DNA from: Rostratula benghalensis
Taxonomy: Eukaryota > Chordata > Aves > Charadriiformes > Rostratulidae
Direction: 5' to 3'
Assembly (NCBI GenBank): GCA_013399305.1
Contig: VXAI01000165.1
Coordinates: 1,086,530 to 1,150,529 of the forward strand
DNA length: 64,000 nucleotides
The notes below the pieces were generated by a model that saw only the letters and a program-made list of their open reading frames with translations, was not told the origin of the DNA and did no database searches. Shown in pieces: positions 49,632 through 61,141 of this stretch (position 1 is its first letter; every line of letters starts with the position of its first letter). A program made the position numbers and the translations under genes.

Positions 49632-50337
49632 TTTTTCAGTCAGAGCTGCTGGGCAAAAAAGGACCTGGGAGTGTTGATTGACTGTCAGCTGAACATGAGC
49701 TAGCAGTGTGCCCAGGTGGCCAAGAAGGCCAACACCATCCTGGACTGTGTCAGGAACAGGGCAGTGAGCAGGACTTGGGAGGTGATCGTCCCCCTCTACT
49801 TTGCACTGTGGAGGCCCCACCTTGAGTCCTGTGTTCAGTTTTGGGGCCTTTACCATAAAAAGGTATTGAGGTGATAGAGCAGGTCCACAGAAGGGCAATG
49901 AAGTTGGTGAGGGATCTGGAGAATAAGTCTTATGAGGAGAAGCTGAGGGAGTTGGGGTTGATCAGCCTGGAGAAAGGGAGGCTGAGGGGAGACCTTCTCT
50001 CTCTCTGCAACTACCTGAAAGAAGGGCATAGAGAGGTGGGGATCAGTCTCTTCTCCCAAACAATAGGACAATAGGTAATAGGACAAGAAGAAATGGTCTC
50101 AAGTTGCATCAGGGAAGGTTCAGTTTGGATATTCAGAAAATTTTTTACACTGCAAGAGTTATTAAACATTGGAATGGGCTGCCCAGGGAAGGAGCTGAGG
50201 TATTAAAAAGAGGAGTTGACATAGTGCTTAGTGACATGGTTTAGTGATGTTTTTTTGTCAGAGTTAGGTTGATGGCTGGACTAGATGATCTTAAAGGTCC
50301 CTTCTAACCCAGACAATGCTATGATTCTATGATTCTA
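49632..50337 (+). mobile_element. CR1 retrotransposon, ORF2 end and complete 3' terminus
   Basis: This unmasked sense CR1 begins at the gap edge. The left part encodes, with frameshifts and stops, the ORF2 region after the reverse-transcriptase domain. A readable fragment at 49871-50074 includes [20 protein letters not shown] and EVGISLFSQ, typical of the CR1 ORF2 C-terminus. The 3' UTR follows, with GGGCTGCCCAGGGAAGGAGC, ACATGGTTTAGTGATG and TAGATGATCTTAAAGGTCCC. It ends in three ATTCTATG-type octamers at about 50315-50337. The 5' part is lost in the gap. It is not mobile by itself. Confidence 0.95.
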
Positions 50338-51866
50338 GGTCTTGAACAGCCTGTGGTTACTCTCCAGGTAAAACCTACTGCTTCACAATTTCACAAAATG
50401 TTTTCTTTTCCCCACCAATGATTTCCAGTTGTTGTTCCAGGGCTCTATTCCTGGAGGTTTCTGTGTCTGCAAGGTTATAGCTCTGGATGAGTTAGAGCAA
50501 TGGAGCACATGAATGACCCACACCTGCAGAAGAAGGGCAGGATAAAACACGCACCACTTCTCACCTGCAGACTTGTGATCCAGGCATCATGGAGCCTCGG
50601 GAAAGTTTGGATCTGGCTTCTTGGCAGCTGTCAGCTGCCTCTGTAATTGCCCATACCTACAATTTTGCTCCAAATTGCCTGGCGTGCTGGTTAAATCCTG
50701 AGCTGGATCTGAGCATCCTGGTCCAGGCTTGAGTCACGCCACAAATTCTGGTCCTGCTTGGCAACTTAACTGTTTGGTTGGAGGCAGGTCATTATTAAAC
50801 TTTCTGGTGCACTGCACTGTAACATAATCACCCTCTCTTTCTTCTCTCTCTTTTTTTTTTTTTTTTTTTTTTTTTGTCTGTGTGTGTGGGGTAGAAGTAG
50901 GATATTCCAGGGCTTTTCTCTTTTGCAGCCACAAAACTAATTTTCTATGTTTAAAAAAAGAAGAAAAACCAAAGACCAGCAGGCCCTTCTGGGGAAAGGG
51001 ACTGGGTTCATAATGACTTACAGAGCTGTGAACCAGCAGCACAGAACAATAAGTCCCAGGCAGAGGAGTTTAAATCAAATGAAGTCCAGCCTACAATAGC
51101 CCAGGGGCTTGGAAATAAATGATAGACTCCATCCGAGAAAGACATCTCACAATTGAAAATTAAGATCTGATGCTGGTTGTGTGAAGATTTCCTGGGGAGA
51201 AAAAAACTTGCCATCCTTGCAAAATTGGGAGTTCTGGTGGTTTCACCTCCCAGGATCCCATTCCTGGTCCAGGGTGGCCGGGAATGAGGTTGTGTGTGCT
51301 GCTCCCACGCCAGCAGCTATGTTCCCCACAGCATTGGTCCTCACGGCATCAATCCCCATGACTTCAGCCCCCGCATCTGTGGGGCTTTGTGAGTCGCAGT
51401 GGTCCCTCATCCCCTGTGGGCAGCTGAGCCACGTTAGCACCAAAAGCCATCACTGAATCTGGTCTCTCCCTCATAGGTTTTGATATTCAGCCTCATTTCA
51501 TGGCAGCATGTGCTTCTGTTTTCTACTGTTTATTATGGTGTCTCACATGCATTGTTATGAAAAGGAACTGGGTCCACAGCTGATGGATGTGGTCCCACAA
51601 TGCAAGGGAAATGTTGCCTTTTTATTTTATTTTTTTTTAAAGGGAGATCTGATTACTTTTAAACTTTGTTTTGATGTTACACAATCTTCCCCTTGGCATC
51701 ATTAAAGACACAGCCTCAAACAGCTTTTAGCTGTGTTTTAAACACAGTGTTTTCTTGGGACAGCGAAGGTGAGCTGTTTCCATGAGAAACCTCACAGGCA
51801 CATCAGTTCTAATGGTGATTAATCAAGGGGATGAATATAAAAAAAAAACCCCCAAACAAGCATATC
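50338..51866. other. Unique sequence, nothing recognised
   Basis: Unmasked sequence between two CR1 copies. A T run at 50850-50875 ends one base before the grid position and follows CT-rich DNA, so it is native. No frame over about 100 codons and none recognised. Confidence 0.6.
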
Positions 51867-52033
51867 TTCACAGAATCACAGAATGTTCATAATTGGAAAG
51901 GACCTTTGAGATCACTGATTCCAACCATAAACAAACAAACAAAAAACAAAACACACACACACCCCCAAAACAACACCCACACCCAAAAAAACCTCATCAC
52001 AACAACAATCACCCAACCCAACAATCTCAGCCA

Positions 52034-52586
52034 CTACAGAATGCCCTCAAACGCCACATCTACACGTTTCTTAAATACCTCCAGGAATGGTGACTCCACC
52101 ACCTCCCCGGGCAGGCTGTTCCAGTGCCTGACCACCTTCTCAGTAAAGCCATTCTTCCCAATATCCAGTCTGAACCTCCCCTGCTGCAAATTCAGACCAT
52201 ATCTTCTGGTCCTGTCATTATTCCCTTGGGAGAAGAGGCCAACACCCACCTCTCTACAACCGCTTTTCAGTTGGTTGTAGAGGGCAATGAGGTCTCCCCT
52301 CAGCCTCCTGCAAACTAAATGTGCCCACTTCCTTCTGCCTCTCCTCACAGGACTTGTTCTCCAGACCCCTCACCAACTTGGTAGCTCTCCTCTGGACACA
52401 CTCTAGCATTTCAGTGTCCTTCTTGTAGTGAGGGGCCCAGAACTGAACCCAGCCCTGGAGGTGAGGTCTCACCAATGCCCAGTACAGAGGCACCATCACT
52501 TCCCTACTCCTGCTGGCCACGCTATTCCTGATCCAGGCCAGGATGCTGTTGGCCATCTTGGCCACCTGGGCACACTGCTGGCTCAT
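52034..52586 (-). pseudogene. CR1 ORF2 C-terminal remnant
   Basis: Two overlapping frames cover the ORF2 tail. 52254-52586 reads [30 protein letters not shown] and [18 protein letters not shown]. 52034-52348, in another frame, reads [18 protein letters not shown] and [14 protein letters not shown], ending near [15 protein letters not shown]. The jump between frames around 52300 shows a frameshifting indel. These sequences are characteristic of CR1 ORF2 downstream of the catalytic core; no independent function is expected. Confidence 0.92.
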
Positions 52587-52802
52587 GCTCAGTCAACCAG
52601 CACCCCCATGTCCTTTTCTGCTGGGCAGCTTTCCAGCCACTCTTCCATGAGCTTGTAGCGCTGCATGGGGTCGTTGTGACCAAAATGCAGCACCTGGAGT
52701 TTGGCCTTATTGAATCTCACACAACTGACCTTGGCCCATTGATGCAACCTGTCCAGGTCCCTCTGTAGAGCCTTCCTACCCTCAAGCAGATCAACACTCC
52801 CC

Positions 52803-53345
52803 CCTAATTTGGTGTTGTCTGCAAACTTACTGAGGGTGCACTCAATCCCTTATCCAGATCATCAATAAAGATATTAAAGCAATATTGGCCCCAAAACTGA
52901 GCCCTGAAGGACACCACTAGTGACTGGCCACCAAAAAGATTTCACCCCATTAATCACAACTCTCTGGGCATGGCCATCCATCCAGTTTTTTACCCAGTGG
53001 AGAGTACGCTTGTCTATGCCATGGTTCACCAGCTTCTCGAGGAGAAAGCTTAGGGACATGGTTTCAAAGGCCTTACCAAAGTCCAGGTAGACAATGTCCA
53101 TAGCCTTCCTGATCCAGAAGGTGGGTCACGTGGTCATAGGAAGAGATTAAGTTGGTTAAGCAGGACCTCCCTTTCATGAACCCATGTTGCCTGGCCCTGA
53201 TACCTTGGCTGCCCTGCACTATCCGTGATTTCTCACTCAAGATGATCCTCTCTATGATCTTTCCTGGTACCGAGATCAGGCTGATGGGCCTGTAGTTGCT
53301 TGGATCCTCCTTCTGGCCCTTGTTCTTTATTGGAGCCTTCCACCG
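52803..53345 (-). pseudogene. Dead CR1 reverse-transcriptase core
   Basis: This is the remnant of the enzyme that copies CR1 RNA into the genome. On the minus strand the reading order gives NYRPISLISVPGK near the truncated 5' side, then GFMKGRSCL. The open piece at 52874-53101 carries motif A (DIVYLDFGKAF, catalytic Asp) and a motif B-like SGVLQGSVLGP, where CR1 usually has SGVPQGS. An in-frame TAA lies directly after it (52874-52876). Further on in the same frame, 52811-52828 reads KFADNT. The family motif is FADD, so the second catalytic Asp is Asn (codon 52814-52816). A frame break also lies near 53101. Inactive. Confidence 0.9.
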
Positions 53346-53639
53346 GGCTACAAACAGATCCCTTCTCCCCGAGTGAATTTACAAAGTAGCTTCATTCCCC
53401 TTTTAAAAGTGCAAAAGCAAAGGGAGAAAAGTCAACCTGTTTAAATTTCTTCTTGCTTCTATATCTGCAAGTGGCAAAGGTTGCATGGACTTGGTCAGTG
53501 TCAGGACAGAACCAGACCCGGAGAGAGTCCAGGAGCATTTGTCCTGGATGTTTTCTTCTTTCACTGCTCTGGTCTGTCTCAGTGGCTTTCATCTCATCCC
53601 AGGGGGCTGTCTGTCCTCAGACCTGAAGCAGTCGCTGCA

Positions 53640-53682
53640 ATATATATATATATGTATTTTTATTTTATTTTATTTTATTTTG
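53640..53682 (+). repeat. TA and TTTTA microsatellite
   Basis: A run of alternating T and A (53641-53652) is followed by TTTTA units to about 53682. It is native, in unmasked sequence. Confidence 0.85.
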
Positions 53683-54045
53683 TCACAGTATTTCTGTCCC
53701 AGCCAGAAGCACCATGAATAGAGGGTGTGTGTTCAGCCTCAGCTCTGGAAGGCATGGACAGGGTCCGGAGGGTCCTGCCTTTGCTAGATGTGGCTTCATG
53801 TCGCACCCTGAGAATATCCAGAAGAGCGACATTTCATCCACCAAAATAAAAGTAAAATTAATGACCCCCCACTCACATTAATTTTGGAAAGAAATTCATG
53901 TGCACCCAAAGCCTCTGAGAATGCTCTGTTTTCCATCTACCTCCTCATCCAGTCATAACCGACTAAACTACTTTATATGCCCTTGGATTCTGGCCCAGAA
54001 AATGTGTGGTTTCTTAAAATATATATGTATACGCTACTTTAATAC

Positions 54046-54091
54046 CAGCCAATACCTTCTGAAATGTAGGTGGCCAGAAAGGCATTGGCTG
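54046..54091. repeat. Inverted repeat with CCAAT arms
   Basis: CAGCCAATACC (54046-54056) pairs with GGCATTGGCTG (54081-54091) at 10 of 11 positions across a 24-base loop. It places two CCAAT boxes in opposite orientation. This could be chance. Confidence 0.5.
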
Positions 54092-56655
54092 ATCTTTTCC
54101 TATTACATATTTTAAAAATGAGTTGACATTCGTATATAAATTCTGCGTAAGCTTCATGGAGTTTTAGTAGCAATATTGAAAGGGAATGTCAACAACCGCT
54201 TAGCTGCTAATATGGGCTGGAGATAATAACTAAGGTAGCCAGGCAAATTGTATTTCCAGGAAATTTTGTCAGTCATGCAAAAATGGAACAGCTTGGAAAA
54301 AAACCCAAAAGTAACCTTGATTTCTTTTCATGAAAGAAATAGGTACTGTGAGGTCGAAAGGAAATTTGAAAATGGATGTATAGGGTCCTAATTTACTTTA
54401 ATATTTCCTGTGTAAAGTCTTAAAGTTAAAGATTGATTTTTCCAATAAACATTACAAGCATAATGACCTGGAGGTATGATCACAGATCACGTACCAGATG
54501 GAGAGCGATGGAAAAAGAGCTACTGCTGTTAGAATATGTTTTGTCTTTTTTTTTTTTTTTCTCAGGGATACCTGTGGTAGTTTGAAAGAAAAGGATCAGA
54601 CTCTGAAGCATGCAGTTAGAAAGACTTCACGTACTAATGTATGAATAAAGATGGAATAATTTGGCCCTGAAACAAACCGTTTTAGGAAAAGATGCTGAAA
54701 GCATATGTATCAAATTTAATTGAAATTTCAAGGAGATTTCCAATACGCAAATTGCATTTATAATTTGGTCCCAGCATCATAAATAGAGTAATTATAGAGT
54801 TTTGGGCAAAACTTTTATATTCCCAACCAAAGGAAGTGCATTTTTTACTGAAATGAAACTTGTTACAGAGTCCTGACTTCAGCACAATCCCACATTAAAA
54901 CTGAGCAGGCACATTCAGATGATGTCCAGGGTCTATGTGTCTGCACCTTTGCAGAACAGAATGCTTTGACCTTTTTTTTTTTTTTTGGCACCCTTTTTCA
55001 TGGGGCAAGCACTGCTTTCATACAAGAAAACATTAAGGACTCTTAAAAAGTTGGATTTCAAATGAAATTGAGTGGTTTTCTGGAACTCAGTCTTTTTGAG
55101 CGGGTTAGATTTATTTTTTTTATGGTGCATTTTTGGATGTGTTTGCATGTTCAGATTTCAGGGGGTAGAAGGGGTTAGAAGCTAAGCCTGTCCTTCCAGA
55201 GAAGAAAAGCAAGTGCTCACTCACTTCCAGTTTCCACCCTAAACACACTGATAAATGTGTTAGAGAGAGATCCTGCTTTCTGGCTGCCTTCTCCCTTTAG
55301 GAACAAGCAATTTAGGATGGAGCAACAAAACCAAGGGCAGAAAATGGGCAGGCAGATGGAGCAGATCCATCACTCAACAGAACCACCATTTTTATAAGTC
55401 AGCACTCCCTTGATCACTCCAAAGAACTGGGATCAACATCCCTGATTTTGCCCTCTCTTGGCTAAGCCTGCTATGCAACCCTGTGTTTCCATATTTATTT
55501 CGTGATAGCTTCTGCCATAATTATGTCTTCCCTGCAGGAATAATTATGTGCTCCTGGGTGCATGCAGCAGGATGTACTCTTGCATCGGCCGTCCTCTGAG
55601 CCTCCCGTCTCACCCTCTTCCCTTACAGCTGCTGCCTGTGACTTTAACACCTTCTCTTTGGGGTTTGGAGAAAGACGACTTTCTCCCCAGGCTCATCCAG
55701 CTTGGTGAGGAGACCTGATGACTTCCAGGACCAGAGAGCCCTCTGGAGAAGGTTGGTGCATCAATGTGTTAGCCCCTCAGTGTTCTTCCACCACATCAGC
55801 AACAGGGCCAAGGACACCGAGCCACCCCCAGGGGTGCTGTATGCATTGTCATCTCTTCACTCAGGACATTTCATGGTGCATCTGACAGATGGTCCTCCTG
55901 AAAATGACCCAGGTGTGTGCAGCTGAGAGAGCTGCAAAGGCACCTGCTTCTCCTGCCTGTTGCATTCAGAGAGCTCCTAGGACATCTCTCTATGTCCCTT
56001 CTGGCCTTTTGTTGGGATAAGTGCACAAAATGACACAATGACATCATCCCCCTCATCTCATCACACCCCTCCAGCGTGGAATACAGATCCCTGGCAGTGG
56101 TTGGACAACCAAAGAGTGTGAACCTCATCACGAGAGGGAAGGACACCGAGGGAGAAGTGCTGAAAATGTATATTGTTCCCAGAGAGCTTAGAGAATATTT
56201 AAAACGCAACAATGGAACCTGACTCCTTCTGAAAACCTCCAAAGCGCTTAAAAATGGGAATCCGGCCTCTCGCCCCCTCTCCGCCCCACATACTCTGAAG
56301 CTTATAACAATAGAAACTCTGTTCCTACGGGTTCCCCTACAAATGACCCCTGGAAAGCATCGGCTGCTTCCTGTAGGCTCCTGCCATCATCCCTTCCCCA
56401 GTCATATCTGCATCTGCTTCCAGACCCGTAATCACATTTCCTTAATTGAGCTGTGAAGTAGGATTTACGTGACTCCATTTAGATTTCGTCGCTTGCCAAT
56501 AAGGAGATAGTTATTTCAAATTAGACGCGAGGAACATGAGATTCTGATCTAAGGGAGAATCTAATATCTAATAATATGTGCCTGGCTATAGGTGATAATT
56601 TAAGATGAGTTTACGGAGCCCCGGTAATTACATTTTCTATGTGTGCTTTGTTGTG

Positions 56656-56668
56656 GTTACCAGGTAAC
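56656..56668. promoter_or_regulatory. RFX X-box palindrome in a candidate regulatory block
   Basis: GTTACC-A-GGTAAC is a perfect inverted repeat and a full match to the RFX-family X-box consensus GTNRCC(N0-3)RGYAAC. A RUNX-type TGTGGTT overlaps its left edge (56652-56658). The surrounding 56.4-56.76 kb has homeodomain-like TAATTA or GTAATTACA cores and an ATATTTATGC-type site. The motifs are seen; regulatory function is inference. Confidence 0.35.
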
Positions 56669-57504
56669 AGCAAAGTGATTACATGAATATTTATGCTTGG
56701 CAGGTTAGACACTGCTGATACACGGGATTAGCATCTTTTTTCCCCTCTTGTAATTCTTTGTGTTAATATCTGGGACTCATATCAGGATAAAGGCGCCTCA
56801 CCAGCGAAAAAAAACCCCCAACCAACCCACCACTAATCCCGCGCTCCTTATCTGAGGCATCAATTTGCTTTTCCCTGAAGCACAGCACTTGCTTTTTGAA
56901 ATATAAATGGGTCTTTCCTTCCTCCCTGATACATCCAGGATAGTTTAAGTCAGGTTGGAAATCTCTGACCTTGCCTTTGGTAGAAGTTGTGCAACATGGC
57001 GTGTAGGACCATTTCTGCCCAGCTTTGCATGTGTATGTGGACACAGCAAGGGTTTGGCCTGCTCTTTTTGGGGAGTATAAATAGAAAAAAGGGTACAAAC
57101 ACAGGAGCAAGTCACCAAGGCAAGGGCGTGAATTTGCAATATGTCATACTCCCCACATCCATGCTCTTACCCTGTGGTAAGCATGAGGTAATGAGAGGTG
57201 AAATCATGTCCCTTAATTAGAGAGGGTGGTGCTGGCTCATGTTTACTGTGTGCATCGTGCTATCTGACAGACCGGCTCATGCCCTCACCAAATCCATCAA
57301 GACTGCTCTGCAGGCCCCCAAGCAACATCAGTATGGAGTCTCAGCCTTGGGTAACTGCACAAATTTTGAGGGTAACACGGTACCTGTAGGTACCTCTAGG
57401 GTCCCCTTCTGTTTTTGCTAATGGCACAACAAGGGCTGTTCGGAGAGGGAAGGCTTTAGAGGGCCTTCTGTCTGGCTCCCACCCAACCAAAGAAGCATCA
57501 AGTA

Positions 57505-57985
57505 CTCCACCTCGAATACTGTGTCCAGCTTTGGAGTTCTCAGCACAGGAAGGACATGGACCTGTTGGAAGGGGTCCATCAGGGGGCCATGAAGAAGATC
57601 AGAGGGATGGAGCACGTCTCCTGTGAAGACAGGCTGAAAGAGCTGGGGTTGTTCAGCCTGGAGAAAAGAAGGCTCCAGGAAGACCTTACAGCAGCCTTCC
57701 AGTATCTGAAGGGGGCCTACAAGAAAGCTGGAGAGGGACTCTTTTTCAGGAAGTGTAGCAACAGGATGAGGGGAAATGGTTTTAAACTAAAAGAGGGGAG
57801 ATTTAGGTGAGATATTAGGAAGAAATTCTTTACTGTGAGGGTGGTGAGACCCTGGCCCAGGATGACCAGAGAAGCTGTAGCTGCTCCATCCCTGGAAGGG
57901 ATCAAGGCCAGGCTGGATGGGGCTTTGAGAAACGTGTTTTAGTGGGAAGTGTCCCTGCCCACTCAAGCCATTTTGAGATTCTGTG
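57505..57985 (+). mobile_element. CR1 retrotransposon 3' fragment
   Basis: Sense CR1 from the end of ORF2 to the 3' UTR. The frame at 57556-57810 reads MDLLEGVHQGAMKKIRGMEH, DRLKELGLFSLEKRRLQEDL and GNGFKLKEGRFR, the CR1 ORF2 C-terminus. The rest includes GAAGCTGTAGCTGCTCCATCC and GGCTGGATGGGGCTTTGAG, ending near TTTTGAGATTCTGTGAC. It is diverged at its 3' end. It is the clean reference for the masked copies at 27.5 and 41.4 kb. Confidence 0.92.
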
Positions 57986-60900
57986 ACCCTTCAGGAGCAA
58001 CCTACTTGCAAAAATCCATTTGATAATGAAGAATCGGCCTTTTGCTTTTGGCCCTGATGACTGCAGTCTATAAGGATCAATGCGATAACACATACGACCA
58101 ATGAGTCCTACAATAGAGCAGCTCCTTAAAAATGTCTTCTGGGAAAGGGCATGGTTGCAGAAGAGCCTTTTGGCAGACAAGGGAAAGTTGAAGAGAGCAA
58201 CGCTGGAAAGGAATCACTGGGTTGAGTGTTCATGGTATAAATAGCTCACCCATCAGCTATTCTCGTGTCCTCTCTTGTGTAAGCGTGGGCCCTCTTGTGT
58301 AAGCGTGGCCCAAGTGCTATGTGAGTGCAGTGAAAATTACTGTTAGTCATGGACCTGATTTTTCTCTCAGCATGAGGTATCTGACCAAGTCAGGAAGAAC
58401 AACTCAACTGTGTTCCTAGGTCAGGAGAGAGGGGATGGTGATCACAACAAGCCCAGGCAGCAAGTACCCTCAGATCCAACATTGTCATGGCAGAACCCAT
58501 AAAGATATTACACAGGGCCTCATGAACTTTGACATTGTTATGATAACCCAGGTTCAATCACCCCCAAGCTTAGGTGGGGATTTGGTGGCCAGTGATTTCA
58601 GAAATGACTTCTGGTTTGTGACCAGGCTGCTGTTTGCACATGGAAATGCTCTGCTTGCAAAGTGAGCGATGGGGCTGAGTGCTTGGGATCTGATTTATTT
58701 CTGAGGGCTCTGCGTGGAGCTTTCAAGAGTGCAGAAACCTGCCCTAAAGAAAAGGGAAATTATTTGAAGGGAGCCTGCTTTTAAGTAGAAAAGAAATAAT
58801 TTGCTGAATGTTTTAGATACTGTTGATGTTCTCAAGTTTAAGGCATGAAAAGAGACCATTTCTAGCAGCAAGGCTGTGAGCTGGAGCCATCTCTTTGATC
58901 TGTATCTGTACACAGTGGGGTGGGGCCCATGAACTACAAGGAAACCTTAATGTGCTGTCATTCTTAAATAAAAAACACATCAGCTAATTAAATTGAGGCC
59001 CAGTGACCAAGCGACCGGTCTGCAAGTTTGGAAATCTCTATCCTGTGCAGCTCTGCAGCTTGGGGTAAGTCACTTAACCTCTGTTTTTCCCAGTCCCCCT
59101 CCCCACAGTCTCCCTGTCTACTGGTGAAAAATTAAGTATAATTTACGCAGAGTTGTATGAACATATTTTCCTCATCCTTCAGGACTTGGACTCTGACATT
59201 AATCAGGCCTGCGCCCGCTGACATAGCATATGGTTGGCCTCCACATGTCCTCAGTCAGCCAGGCTGCTGTCTGGGCTGGCTGCTCTTCGGGTCTCTGCTG
59301 GTCATCACTGACTCAAAGGTTTGGAGACTCAAACGTTGGAGGACGTGGGTCAAGTAGGGAGCGTGGTCTCACGAGACCACAGGAAACACTTAATTGCTCA
59401 TTATTGAATTCCCACACCGTGATGGGCCAGCCAGACCTTCCCCAAACAGTGTCTTGACTTGGCTGGGATTTTAATATAAGAAATATTTACACCATGGAGC
59501 GTTAGCCTAACTCATCCTGGATATATCAGATTGACAGAACATGCCTATCTGGCCATCTGATGGCCAGCAGTCCTCTGGAAGCCATGGCTTTAGGTGGGCT
59601 GCTGAATGTCTGGAAATCCAGCAGATCATTTATAAAAGTGGTAGATCATCATTAAAAAAACAGGAAGAGCAATATCTTCCTCATGAAATCAGCAAACTAC
59701 CTCAGCAAGAAATAGAATGTGAGATTATTCCCAAAGCTGTAAATTGATAGATTACCAGTGAGACAACAAACATCAAGTAAACCAGACAGAGCAGTAGATC
59801 AGGATAAAAGTAGTAGATGGCCACACAATTCATGAAGAGGGATTGTCCAGTGCTGGTTTTTGCCATTGTAGCAGAAAGCCTGGTTGGTAACGGATGAGCA
59901 TACACCAAATCTCATCCAGTTTCCAGTTGCAGGAAATGCTTTTTCATCTGTGGGAAAGTTTTCCTGTTAGATGGAGAACTGGTGTTGTACTGCAGAAGAC
60001 GCTGCCCTCAAGCTCTGGTAATTTCTGGAGGTCAAGGTCAGATCAATGCCATTCTCCGTCCATGTTCAAATGGTAGGTTTTCAGGGCCTGATATCTTCCT
60101 CTTTTTGCTTCCAGCAGCACCTGGGAAGGCCAAGACACTAAACTGATAAATTTCTTTCAGTCGTATGATGCCAAATCAGTGTGTAGGAGCCTTGAGGCCA
60201 ACAAGGAGGACCTGACCCTCCTATTTATCAGTCGTAGCACCCGAACCCCAGGCCTGGATTCATCACCTCTAAATGGGATGAGGCTTGCTCTGTTAGGACA
60301 GTGTCTGCTTCTGGATCTCTCTGTGGTCACTGAGAAACCTTCAACAAGTGATTCAGACTTCACTACAGATGTCTATCTTTTTCCATGGATTAGGGAGGAG
60401 GCCCAGCACAGGTGCCTCATTTAGGTTGGATGCTCCTCTGTGCCAGGAAATAAGGAGAGCCAATTTCCAACATGCTCCTTGGCCTCAACAGGGGCTTTGG
60501 GAAATTGCAATGATGTCAAATGCTCATGAGAAACAAATGGGACAGGGATACCTTAGAAAGCTTAATTCCTCATGAATCTGGGCCAGCTACAATTTCCCAT
60601 GTTACCTTTTGGGCCAGTGCCTATTGTCCCATCATTGCACACCTCAGAGAAGAGCCCACCTCTGTCTCCTCTGCACCATCCCAGAAGGGAGATACAGAAA
60701 GTGATAAAATCCCCCTTTGCCTTCTCTCCCACTGCATCCACCCTGCTCTCAGCCTCTCCTCACTTGTCCTGACCTCCAGCCCCAACTAGGATTTGCTTCT
60801 TCACCTGCATCCTCTGCCAGCTCCAGATGTCTGCAGGTTTGCATCACCCTCTTCAGAAGGTTCTGCTTCTTTGTCCAGGCAGCTGGACAACCTTGGCAAC

Positions 60901-61045
60901 ATGGTTCTCCTTGGGCCATCCCAGCAGTGCTGACATCTGTGCCACTAGCTCATGTGACATCCAGGTGCTTGGGGTCCTCAGTGATGAAGATGCATCCATG
61001 GTGCTGGACAGTAGCTGGACACATGGACAGATGTGGTTCTCATCA
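57986..61045. other. Unique non-coding sequence
   Basis: No gene or transposon recognised over about 3 kb. A 17-base unit is duplicated in tandem at 58272-58308 (period 20). Confidence 0.6.
58272..58308 (+). repeat. Two-copy tandem repeat, period 20
   Basis: CTCTTGTGTAAGCGTGG occurs at 58272-58288 and again at 58292-58308. Confidence 0.85.
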
Positions 61046-61141
61046 ACATGGTTTAATGATGGGTTTTGTCAGTGTTAGGTTGGTGGTTGGACACAATATG
61101 AAAGGTTCTTTCCAACCTAGACAATTCTATGATTTTATGAC
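61046..61141 (+). mobile_element. CR1 3'-terminal fragment
   Basis: ATGGTTTAATGATGGGTTTTG, GTCAGTGTTAGGTTGGTGG and CTTTCCAACCTAGACAATTC, then TATGATTTTATGA. This is a short sense CR1 3' end. It lies inside an apparent 226-codon frame (60717-61397) and contributes part of that frame. Confidence 0.9.

Larger units (their letters stand above)
51867..53345 (-). mobile_element. CR1 retrotransposon, 5'-truncated, RT domain to 3' end
   Basis: This is the longest CR1 in the window, in antisense orientation. The 3' terminus lies at 51867 (TTCACAGAATCACAGAATG). Next comes an A/C-rich segment of about 100 bases (on the + strand), then the ORF2 C-terminal region and the reverse-transcriptase core, truncated near 53345. 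It is 5'-truncated, as CR1 copies usually are, and has multiple frame breaks. The A/C-rich segment is shared with the masked copy at 17.3 kb, suggesting one subfamily. Its unmasked state makes it the best in-window reference for what the comb hides. Confidence 0.95.
53346..57504. other. Unique non-coding sequence
   Basis: About 4.2 kb without CR1 or a supportable exon. Contents I can point to are a TA/TTTTA microsatellite near 53640-53682, a CCAAT-containing inverted repeat (54046-54091), and a block around 56.4-56.76 kb with clustered transcription-factor-like motifs. Short frames here (up to about 120 codons) show no family resemblance. Confidence 0.6.

Noticed and set aside
50850..50875. 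T run taken as a comb block in the right contig
   Set aside because: The grid would need 50857-50876, but 50876 is G. The run follows CT-rich DNA and is best read as native.
55871..56242. Frames of about 115-123 codons on the - strand at 55.9-56.2 and 56.8-57.1 kb
   Set aside because: No recognisable motif, and other frames overlap on the opposite strand. Chance is sufficient at this length.
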